Of a DNA stretch of 64,000 nucleotides, positions 41,404 to 47,644 are shown in pieces. The stretch's first letter is position 1; each line of letters opens with the position of its first letter. The stretch is from Streptomyces aquilus (GTDB taxonomy: Bacteria > Actinomycetota > Actinomycetes > Streptomycetales > Streptomycetaceae). The position numbers and the translations under genes were made by a program. The notes beneath the pieces were generated by a model that worked only from the letters and a program-made list of their open reading frames with translations, was not told the DNA's origin and searched no databases. The stretch lies in assembly GCF_003955715.1 (NCBI RefSeq), contig NZ_CP034463.1:2480001-2544000 (forward strand), written 5' to 3'.

Positions 41404-42753
41404 TCAGCCTTTCTGTTCCGGTGCTGCGAGCCCCAGGTGGGAGCGCAGGGTGCTGCCCTCGTATTCCGTGCGGAACGCCCCGCGCTCCTGGAGCAGCGGC
41501 ACCACCCGGTCCACGAACTCGTCGAGCCCGTCGGGGGTGAGGTGCGGTACGAGGATGAAGCCGTCGGCGGCGTCGGCCCGCACGAACGCGTCGAGCTCGT
41601 CGGCGACCGCCTGCGGGGTGCCGACGAAGGACTGCCGGCCGCCCGCCTCGATGACGGTCTCCCGGATCGACAGCCCCTTCTCCTCGGCCAACGCCCGCCA
41701 CTTCTCCGCGATCACGACCGTGTCGCCGCGCCGGGTCCGCCCCTGGGTGATGCCGTACTCCGGCACGGGGTCGAAGTCGGGGAGCGGTCCGTCGGGGTCG
41801 TACGCGGACAGGTCGGTGCCCCAGATCTGCTCCAGGGTGAGCAACGCCGTCTGCGGGGAGGTCTGTTGGCGCCGGATCTCGGCGGCCTTCTCCCGGGCGT
41901 CGGCGGCGGTGTCGCCGAGGACGACGGAGACGCCGGGCAGGATCTTCAGATCGCCGTGCGCGCGGCCGTACTTGGCCAGCCGCCTCTTCACATCGGCGTA
42001 GAAGGCCTTCCCCGCCTCCAGTGAGCTCTGCCGCGTGCGGTGTCTTCCCGGGGGACAACCCCCGGCCCCCCAGCCGGAAAAGACCACGTCGGCGGTGGCG
42101 GCCGCGAACTCCCGGCCCTCGTCGGAGTCGCCGGCCTGGATGACGACCGGATGCCCCTGCGGGGAGCGCGGCACGGTGAACTCGCCCGCGATGTCGAAGT
42201 GCGGCCCCCGGTGCGCGAACGGCCGGGACACCCCCTCCGGCGTCCAGGAGTCCCACAACTCCCGTGCCGTGGCGACGAACTCGGCGGCCCGGGTGTACCG
42301 GTCGGCGCGGTCGAGGAAGCCGCCGCGCCGGAAGTTCTCGCCGGTGAGGGCGTCGGAGGAGGTCACCACGTTCCAGGCGGCCCGGCCGCCGCTGAGATGG
42401 TCGAGGGTGGCCAGCCGGCGGGCCAGCTCGTAGGGCTCGTTGAAGGTCGCGTCGACCGTCGCGGCGAGCCCGAGCCGTTCGGTGACGGCGGCGAGCGCGT
42501 TCAGCACGGTGAGGTACTCCGGGCGGCCGACGACGTCCAAGTCCTGGACAGGACCCTTGTGTTCGCGCGGCCGCAGCCCTTCCGCGAGGAAGAAGAAGTC
42601 GAACAGCCCGCGCTCGGCGGTGCGGGCGAGGTGCTCGAAGGAGGAGAACCCGATCTGCGGCTTCGACCGCGGATCGGCCCGTACGGTGGTGTCGCCGACG
42701 CCCGGGAAGTGGGCGGCGAGATGGATCCGCTTCACCTTCGGCTGCCGCGTCAT
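41404..42753 (-). CDS. FMN-dependent monooxygenase, NtaA/SnaA/DszA family (LLM class), with in-frame repeat insertion
   Basis: A 449-residue reduced-flavin monooxygenase of the nitrilotriacetate/dibenzothiophene-sulfone type. Landmarks are FFFLAEGLRPREHKGPVQD, RLATLDHLSGGRAAWNVVTS, RGPHFDIAGEFTVPRSPQGH and HPVVIQAGDSDEGREFAAA. After ATADVVFS the family normally continues AQSSLEAGKAF; here 42 extra bases (42034-42075) encode GWGAGGCPPGRHRT from a G/C-rich palindrome. ATG 42753 follows GGGGGAGG and overlaps the previous gene as ATGA. It is predicted to act on an organosulfur or amine compound. The insertion lies near the flavin region, so activity is uncertain. Confidence 0.85.
   Translation of the reverse strand: MTRQPKVKRIHLAAHFPGVGDTTVRADPRSKPQIGFSSFEHLARTAERGLFDFFFLAEGLRPREHKGPVQDLDVVGRPEYLTVLNALAAVTERLGLAATVDATFNEPYELARRLATLDHLSGGRAAWNVVTSSDALTGENFRRGGFLDRADRYTRAAEFVATARELWDSWTPEGVSRPFAHRGPHFDIAGEFTVPRSPQGHPVVIQAGDSDEGREFAAATADVVFSGWGAGGCPPGRHRTRQSSLEAGKAFYADVKRRLAKYGRAHGDLKILPGVSVVLGDTAADAREKAAEIRRQQTSPQTALLTLEQIWGTDLSAYDPDGPLPDFDPVPEYGITQGRTRRGDTVVIAEKWRALAEEKGLSIRETVIEAGGRQSFVGTPQAVADELDAFVRADAADGFILVPHLTPDGLDEFVDRVVPLLQERGAFRTEYEGSTLRSHLGLAAPEQKG
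42034..42075. repeat. Palindromic repeat inserted in frame in the monooxygenase gene
   Basis: The 42-base segment has the core CCGGGGG-ACAA-CCCCCGG (42048-42065, 7-bp stem). It adds exactly 14 codons with no stop. The size and structure resemble small streptomycete palindromes. Limits were set by comparison with my recollection of the family sequence. Confidence 0.55.
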
Positions 42754-43799
42754 GAGGCCTCCCCCGCGTACTGGTTGGCGGGCCGCGCGAGGCCCAGGTG
42801 GTCCCGGAGCGTGCTGCCCGGATAGAAGGTGCGGAACAGGCCCCGGTGCTGGAGCAGCGGAACCGTGCCGTTGACCAGCCGCTCCAGGTCGCGGCGCGGC
42901 GCGGCGGGCGTGAGGTGGAAGCCGTCGACGGCACCGGACCCGTGCCAGGAGGCGATCAGCTCGGCGAGGTCGACGGGCCCGCCCCGGTACAGCGGGCCCT
43001 GCGCGGTCTGCCGGGGCCCTCCTCCGCCATGGCCGGGCTCGGCCGCGTGCTCGCCGTCGCCGAGGTCGGCGAGAAGGCTCGCGAAGACCCGCAGCCCGTC
43101 CGGGTTCCGGCCGAACCGGGCGGCGTCCTTGCGGAGTTGGTCCCGTACGGCACCGGCCTGCGCGGCGTTCGCCACCCGCACCAGCGCCACGTCGGCGTAC
43201 CGGGCGGCGGTGCGCCGGGCCGGCCCCTCGGTCGCGTCGACGACCCGGACGGGGTGGCCCTGCGGGGGCCGGGGCACGATCGAGGGGCCCCTGACCGAGA
43301 AGCCCGAGCCCTCGAAGTCGACGTGGTGCAGCTTGTCCCGGTCGATGAAGCGGCCGGTCGGCACGTCCCGGATCTCGGCATCGTCCTCCCAGCTGTCCCA
43401 CAACCGCGCCGCCACATCGGCCACTTCACCGGCCTCCCGCCACAGCTCCTCGGCGGGGGCGGCGTGCCGGCGGCCGAAGAGCCGGGCCTCGCCCTCGGTG
43501 GTGGAGACGTCGAGCCGCCAGCCCGCCCGGCCCCGGCTGACCCAGTCGAGGGTGGCGACGGCGGCCTGCACATGGAAGGGCTCGGTGTGCGTGGTGGTGA
43601 CGGTCGGGACGAGACCGACGCGGTGGGTGGCGGGCGCCACCCGCGACAGCACGGACAGCGCGTCGAGCCCGGGCCGGGCGAAGGTGTCGTCCAGCGTCAC
43701 GAAGTCGAGGACGCCGTGCTCGGCGAGGCGGGCCAGGTCGACGTAGGAGGCGGCGTCGTACACGGACGGCTGGTCGACGGCGGCGGAGAGATGCAGCAT
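42750..43799 (-). CDS. LLM-class flavin-dependent oxidoreductase
   Basis: A 349-residue luciferase-like TIM-barrel enzyme: LDFVTLDDTFARPGLDALSV, AVATLDWVSRGRAGWRLDVS and PPQGHPVRVVDATEG. It is shorter than its downstream partner and differs in substrate loops, so the two probably do related but separate oxidations with reduced FMN. The stretch EHAAEPGHGGGGPRQTAQGP is an unusual Gly/His-rich insertion or loop. ATG 43799 has GGAGG at 7 bases upstream, and this site lies inside a 20-codon ORF whose TGA overlaps the ATG. No flavin reductase gene is adjacent. Confidence 0.88.
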   Translation of the reverse strand: MLHLSAAVDQPSVYDAASYVDLARLAEHGVLDFVTLDDTFARPGLDALSVLSRVAPATHRVGLVPTVTTTHTEPFHVQAAVATLDWVSRGRAGWRLDVSTTEGEARLFGRRHAAPAEELWREAGEVADVAARLWDSWEDDAEIRDVPTGRFIDRDKLHHVDFEGSGFSVRGPSIVPRPPQGHPVRVVDATEGPARRTAARYADVALVRVANAAQAGAVRDQLRKDAARFGRNPDGLRVFASLLADLGDGEHAAEPGHGGGGPRQTAQGPLYRGGPVDLAELIASWHGSGAVDGFHLTPAAPRRDLERLVNGTVPLLQHRGLFRTFYPGSTLRDHLGLARPANQYAGEAS

Positions 43800-43861
43800 C
43801 ACAGCACCTCCAGGGAGCCGAAGCTCTTGTGGACGGGCCTGATGTCGACCATCACGGTCAT
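43799..43861 (-). pseudogene. 20-codon stub of an amino-acid ABC transporter ATPase
   Basis: ATG 43861 opens MTVMVDIRPVHKSFGSLEVL then stops. The part VDIRPVHKSFGSLEVL matches the N-terminal strand of polar amino-acid ABC ATPases, which continue RGVDL and Walker A; everything after is missing. The stop TGA overlaps the next ATG (TGATG), and codons for LEV supply GGAGG, the ribosome site of the oxidoreductase. I infer a deletion scar retained for translation coupling. A functional leader peptide is the alternative. It has no clear ribosome site of its own. Confidence 0.5.
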
Positions 43862-43896
43862 GGGTGGGGTTCCTCGCGAAAGTAGTGACGGGGGAC

Positions 43897-45672
43897 TCAG
43901 GCCGCGGCACGTCCGGCCGCCGCCCCCAGGAACAGCAGCGCCGCCCGCGCGGTCGCGTCGTTCTGCCGGAAGGCGGGCCCGCCGGTGCGGGGCCGGGTGA
44001 AGGCGCCGGGAGTGCGGCCGTCGGTGTAGGGGCCGAGCGCGAACCGCCGGGGGTGCGGCCGGCCGTTCCGGTCGAGGATCCGCCCGTCGGCGGGGTCGAC
44101 CCGGAGCAGCCCGTCGGGCGTCTCGGCGGCCCCGTCGGCGTGCAGTTCCCGCAGCAGCGTGTCCCTGGCCCGCCCGACGGTGGGCTCCGGCAACCGTGCC
44201 TCGACCAGCGCCCGCGCCTCGACGAAGGCTCCCGGCACGGTCGCGCTCGTCGCCCGGAACACCCCGCCCTCGGCGCTGACGCTCATGTCGGCGCCGACGA
44301 ACTTCAGGACACCGGCCCGCGACAGCGCCAGCAGCTGCCGCAGCCGGGGCCCGGGCGGCCCGGAGGCCAGATAGCTGAAGAACCCGTGCCACCAGGGCGG
44401 CGCGCCACCGAGCCGGATCAACTGCCCGTAGACGGAGAGCAGTCCGAGGAAGACCGCCAAGTCCGGGCTGTACGACGGATCATGACGTCTGCTCAGGTCC
44501 TGCTCGACGTACCCCCGAAGCCCTTCCTGGAACTCCTCGTACGACCCGTACCGCACCCCCTCCAGCGGCCGGTCGAGCGCCGTCAGGTCCAGCCGGTCGG
44601 CGGGGTCGGGCACGGCGGACGCCACCAGCGCGTGGATCTCCGCCTCGCCCTCGGCCGCCGCGTACTTCTCCTCGAAGTCCGCCCAGGCGCCGGAGGTACG
44701 TTCAGGGTGGACGTCGAACAGCCGGTGGTAGTGGGCGAACCCCAACTCCTTCTCCACCAGCGGCCACACGTCCCGTCGGAAGTCGAACCCGCCAGGACGC
44801 GCGAGCAGTTCCGCCACCTCGGCGGGCCCGAAGAAGCGGGGCAGCGGCGGGCGTTCGCCGGTCCACTCGTACCCGATCTTCGAGTGGTACGGCACTCCGC
44901 GCCGCGAGCCGACGTACAGCACCGGCTCCCGCCCCGAGGGCACATAGGTGTCCCCTTCGTACCGTCCGCCGCGCCCCTCGGTGAGGAGCACCATCAGGTC
45001 GACGAAGGCCAGCCCGAAGCCGCGCACGAGGACCGGCTCGCCGGGCGCGAGCGCGGACAGGTCGCTGTCGGCGGTGAAGTCGGGCGGGAGGTGGACAAGG
45101 CCGTGCGTCTCGGCGTATGCCGCCAACTCGCCCTGGTCCGCGTCGAGTTCGGCGTCGAGATGACCGAGGGAGAGCACCACCAGGTCGGCGAGCAGCGGGC
45201 GCGGGCGGTCCTCCAGCCACACCTGCTGACGTCCGTCGCGCGAACCGCTGATCCGCAGGGCCCGTCTCGGATGGTGGTGGACGCGGACACCGTCGGGCAG
45301 CGCCGCCACCGCCTGCTCGTGCACCCAGCGCAGGTAGGCGCCCTGGAGCTGCCGGTCGGCGAAGGTGGCGCCGTCGATGCCGGCCCACTCGTGCAGGGTG
45401 GGCCCCGGGCGCACGGGCCCCTCCATGGTCACCGTCTCGTCGGTGAACATGGTGACGTCCTCGGCGTGCGAGTTCATCCACAGCAGCGGCGACTGCGCCT
45501 CCCGCCAGATGCGTCCGGCGCCCGGCGGATACGGGTCCACCAGGTGGATGTCGAAGCCTTCGCGGGACAGCCCCGAACCGGCGTACAGCTCGGGCGCGTT
45601 GGCGGCGATCCGCTCGATCAGACCGGTCCCCCGCGGCCCGGCCCCGACGATCACCAGCGTGCCCCGGCTCAT
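43897..45672 (-). CDS. FAD/NAD(P)-binding protein (FAD-dependent oxidoreductase)
   Basis: A 591-residue flavoprotein. The Rossmann GxGxxG is VIVGAGPRGTGLIERIAAN, followed by an acidic strand-2 end in HLVDPYPPGAG. A second nucleotide-binding type segment, EPVLVRGFGLAFVDLMVLLT, and the Trp-rich region GGAPPWWHGFFSYLAS follow. It belongs to the FAD_NAD(P)-binding (PF13454-like) group, often found with sulfur-acquisition genes; its reaction is not established. ATG 45672 follows GGAGACGGCGCG and overlaps the TGA of an upstream 47-codon ORF. It is the first full gene of the monooxygenase operon. Confidence 0.8.
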   Translation of the reverse strand: MSRGTLVIVGAGPRGTGLIERIAANAPELYAGSGLSREGFDIHLVDPYPPGAGRIWREAQSPLLWMNSHAEDVTMFTDETVTMEGPVRPGPTLHEWAGIDGATFADRQLQGAYLRWVHEQAVAALPDGVRVHHHPRRALRISGSRDGRQQVWLEDRPRPLLADLVVLSLGHLDAELDADQGELAAYAETHGLVHLPPDFTADSDLSALAPGEPVLVRGFGLAFVDLMVLLTEGRGGRYEGDTYVPSGREPVLYVGSRRGVPYHSKIGYEWTGERPPLPRFFGPAEVAELLARPGGFDFRRDVWPLVEKELGFAHYHRLFDVHPERTSGAWADFEEKYAAAEGEAEIHALVASAVPDPADRLDLTALDRPLEGVRYGSYEEFQEGLRGYVEQDLSRRHDPSYSPDLAVFLGLLSVYGQLIRLGGAPPWWHGFFSYLASGPPGPRLRQLLALSRAGVLKFVGADMSVSAEGGVFRATSATVPGAFVEARALVEARLPEPTVGRARDTLLRELHADGAAETPDGLLRVDPADGRILDRNGRPHPRRFALGPYTDGRTPGAFTRPRTGGPAFRQNDATARAALLFLGAAAGRAAA

Positions 45673-45812
45673 CGCGCCGTCTCCGAACCGTGCGCGGAAG
45701 AGCGTTCCACGGAACACTGGCCGGGACGGCGTTGCGGGACGATCCGCGGGGAATCCGCGTCCTCGGGTATGTCCGGGGCGGCGGGGGCTTTGACGAGGGT
45801 GTCGGAGGACAT
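45669..45812 (-). pseudogene. 47-codon stub, possibly the N-terminus of an ABC transporter permease
   Basis: ATG 45812 with GGAG 7 bases upstream opens MSSDTLVKAPAAPDIPEDAD, then reads SPRIVPQRRPGQ, which resembles the cytoplasmic start of streptomycete amino-acid ABC permeases before their first membrane span. Instead of a span, a short unrelated tail with one Cys follows and TGA overlaps the ATG of the FAD gene (ATGA). Together with the ATPase stub it suggests loss of a transporter. The homology is from memory and weaker than for the ATPase stub; it might be an ordinary small coupled gene. Confidence 0.35.
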
Positions 45813-45877
45813 GCGGAAGCTCCGTGTGGACGGGCGCCTTCACATACGGCCGAGCCCCTCAGCAGGGCCGCTCCTTG

Positions 45878-45908
45878 AGACTACGGGCCGGTTTCCCCTC
45901 ACTGTCAA
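45878..45908 (-). promoter_or_regulatory. Candidate promoter for the monooxygenase operon
   Basis: On the minus strand TTGACA (45908-45903) is a perfect -35 element, followed after 19 bases by TAGTCT (45883-45878). The transcript would begin near 45870 and reach the first ORF at 45812. Confidence 0.45.
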
Positions 45909-45979
45909 GGCTGTCCAAACTGTGAGCGGTACGTCTCAAGTCAGTTGACGCACCACCGGATGCCTGTTCCACTTGGCCC

Positions 45980-46051
45980 ATGCATCCACAGCAGTGGCTG
46001 GTCAAGCGCTCCCACATCGACTTCGGTCGCGTGTGGTCCTCTTCCTGTTGA
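45980..46051 (+). CDS. Cysteine-type leader peptide
   Basis: A 23-residue ORF, MHPQQWLVKRSHIDFGRVWS followed by Ser, Ser, Cys and stop. It fits the actinobacterial sulfur-gene leader pattern R-x-H-I-D-L/F-x-R-x-x-S-x-x-C with Cys as the last residue. Such leaders precede cysteine or sulfur-uptake operons and are thought to regulate by ribosome stalling when Cys-tRNA is scarce. A hairpin with T-run follows 14 bases after the stop. Downstream on this strand is only a 27-codon ORF before the convergent conservon, so the regulated operon appears to be missing. Confidence 0.7.
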   Translation: MHPQQWLVKRSHIDFGRVWSSSC

Positions 46052-46064
46052 GCTGACCCCCTGC

Positions 46065-46090
46065 GCGCCCCGACGACCGGGGCGCCTTTT
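46065..46090 (+). terminator. Attenuator-like terminator after the leader peptide
   Basis: An 8-bp stem (GCGCCCCG / CGGGGCGC) with loop ACGAC, then CTTTT, unusually T-rich for this genome. The position right after a Cys-terminated leader supports transcription attenuation. Confidence 0.65.
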
Positions 46091-46190
46091 GCGCATCCCC
46101 TGCTCCACCCTCTTCTTTCTCCTTCGCCGCCTTCACACGCGCCTTCCCCTCACCCAGCGCTCTTTCTCGCTCACAGGAGACAGTCCCGCC

Positions 46191-46274
46191 ATGCGTACGC
46201 CTTCGCGCGCCCGAAACAGGTTGACAGCCCCCAGCACCTTCGAGGCCACGCTGGAGGAGAACAAGCACCTGTGA
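46191..46274 (+). CDS. 27-residue ORF downstream of the leader, possible gene remnant
   Basis: ATG 46191 has AGGAGA 10 bases upstream. The product begins MRTPSRARNRLTAPSTFEAT and ends LEENKHL. Its ribosome site and position after the leader and attenuator make it the structural gene expected for that leader, but it is far too short for a transporter or enzyme. It may be the truncated first gene of a lost operon. The 3' end lies 5 bases from the convergent cvnD-type stop. No domain is recognised. Confidence 0.35.
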   Translation: MRTPSRARNRLTAPSTFEATLEENKHL

Positions 46275-46279
46275 AGTCG

Positions 46280-46879
46280 CTAACGCACCATCGCCACCCG
46301 CCTCTTGGGCGCAAGAGACCGAACCCCGATCACCCGATCCATCAACGCCCCCAGAACATCCCGCACAGACCCCCGCTCCCGAGCATCACACTCCAGCACC
46401 GGCACCTCGGCCCCCAGACCGAGTGCTTCCCGCACCTCATCCAGTTCGAACCGCTCCGCCCCGTCGAACCGATTCACCGCAAGGACGAACGGCGCCCCCT
46501 GCGACTCGAAGTAGTCGACGGCCGGAAAACACTCCTCGATGCGCCGGGTGTCCACGAGGACGACCGTCCCCAGAGCCCCCTCCACCAGGTCGTCCCACAG
46601 GAACGAGAACCGGTCCTGCCCGGGCGTCCCGAACAGATAGAGGGCGATCGTCGGATCAAGAGTGATCCGCCCGAAATCCAGCGCCACGGTCGTGGTCGTC
46701 TTCGACTCGACCCCGTCGAGCGAATCGACCCCCACGGAGACCTGCGTCATCGCGGCCTCCGTGTCCAGCGGCTCGATCTCCGAAATCGCCCCGATGAAGG
46801 TGGTCTTGCCGACGCCGAGCCCACCGCTCACCACGATCTTCACGGCGAGCGGCACGATCCTGTCAGAGCGCCCGGACAT
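46280..46879 (-). CDS. cvnD: Conservon GTP-binding protein (CvnD type)
   Basis: A 199-residue small G-protein-like ATP/GTP-binding protein of the streptomycete conservons. P-loop VVSGGLGVGKTTFIGAI, a switch-like TTTTVALDFGRITL, the G3 region LFGTPGQDRFSFLWDD and the G4 block VLAVNRFDG are all present. In the conservon it is thought to cycle with the sensor, roadblock and DUF742 proteins at the membrane, like a eukaryotic G-protein module. Its start overlaps cvnC by 17 bases. It is the last gene of a four-gene operon, and no cytochrome P450 (cvnE) follows. Confidence 0.93.
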   Translation of the reverse strand: MSGRSDRIVPLAVKIVVSGGLGVGKTTFIGAISEIEPLDTEAAMTQVSVGVDSLDGVESKTTTTVALDFGRITLDPTIALYLFGTPGQDRFSFLWDDLVEGALGTVVLVDTRRIEECFPAVDYFESQGAPFVLAVNRFDGAERFELDEVREALGLGAEVPVLECDARERGSVRDVLGALMDRVIGVRSLAPKRRVAMVR

Positions 46880-47219
46880 GGTCCCTGATCCTTTCGAGCA
46901 TGTGGAGCGGCAGCTCCTCGGGTTCCCGGCAGTCGAGCCGGCCGGCGACGACGAGGTCGGACACGAGCACCTTGGCGACGCCCAGCGGGATGCCGACCCG
47001 CGACGCCACCTCGGCGACCGTCGTCGGCTGCTCGCACACCGCGACGATGTGCCGCCGCTCGAACGTCAGCGACTCGTCGGGTTCACCGACGGCGACGACC
47101 AGCGTCTCCAGCCGCAGGTCGGCCTGGAGCGGCTCGGCCCGGCCGCCGGTGATGATGAACGGCCGGACGAACGTCGCGTCCTCAACAGGCTCTACGTCCA
47201 CGGGCTCTTCGTCGTTCAC
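46863..47219 (-). CDS. cvnC: Conservon DUF742 protein (CvnC type)
   Basis: A 118-residue winged-helix-like protein with the DUF742 signature: FVRPFIITGGRAEPLQADLR, HIVAVCEQPTTVAEVASRVG and IPLGVAKVLVSDLVVAGRLD. The acidic N-terminal tail is typical. It links the roadblock protein to the GTPase in the conservon complex. The GTG start overlaps the roadblock stop as GTGA, and its 3' end overlaps cvnD by 17 bases, so expression is tightly coupled. A DNA-binding role has been suggested for the family from fold only. Confidence 0.93.
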   Translation of the reverse strand: MNDEEPVDVEPVEDATFVRPFIITGGRAEPLQADLRLETLVVAVGEPDESLTFERRHIVAVCEQPTTVAEVASRVGIPLGVAKVLVSDLVVAGRLDCREPEELPLHMLERIRDHVRAL

Positions 47220-47644
47220 CGCGGCAACGCCTGCCGCAGATCGGCGATGAGGGTCGGCGTGAGCAGATCGCCCGCCCGCTCCGCGAGGACCGCCATCTCG
47301 TAGCCGACGAGCCCCAGTTCACCGCTGCTGTCGGCCAGCACACCCAGACAACTGCCGTCGCGGATCGCGGAGACGAGCAGGAAACCCCGCCCCATCTCGA
47401 TCATGATGAGTTTGACCCCGTCGAAGCCGTACCGCTTGGACGCGCTGCGCGCCAGGCTGCTGAGCCCCGAGACGATCGCGGAGAGATGGTCGGCCTCGGT
47501 CCGCCCGAGCCCGTCGGACACGGCGATCAGCAGCCCGTCGGAGGAGACGGCGACCGCGTCCCGTACCCCGTCGGTGCTCTTGACGAAGTTGGCGAGCAGC
47601 CAGTTGAAGGTCTGCGAGTCGTTGTGGGCGTCGACGGCGGTCAC
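47216..47644 (-). CDS. cvnB: Conservon roadblock/LC7 protein (CvnB type)
   Basis: A 142-residue roadblock/LC7 domain protein, the class of small regulators of GTPases related to MglB. The fold's characteristic strands and helices appear as FNWLLANFVKSTDGVRDAVA, VSSDGLLIAVSDGLGR, ADHLSAIVSGLSSLARSASK, MIEMGRGFLLVSAIRDGSC and LGVLADSSGELGLVGYEMAV. It probably acts as a GTPase-activating partner for CvnD. The GTG start overlaps the sensor stop and its own stop overlaps cvnC, both by four bases. Confidence 0.93.
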   Translation of the reverse strand: MTAVDAHNDSQTFNWLLANFVKSTDGVRDAVAVSSDGLLIAVSDGLGRTEADHLSAIVSGLSSLARSASKRYGFDGVKLIMIEMGRGFLLVSAIRDGSCLGVLADSSGELGLVGYEMAVLAERAGDLLTPTLIADLRQALPR

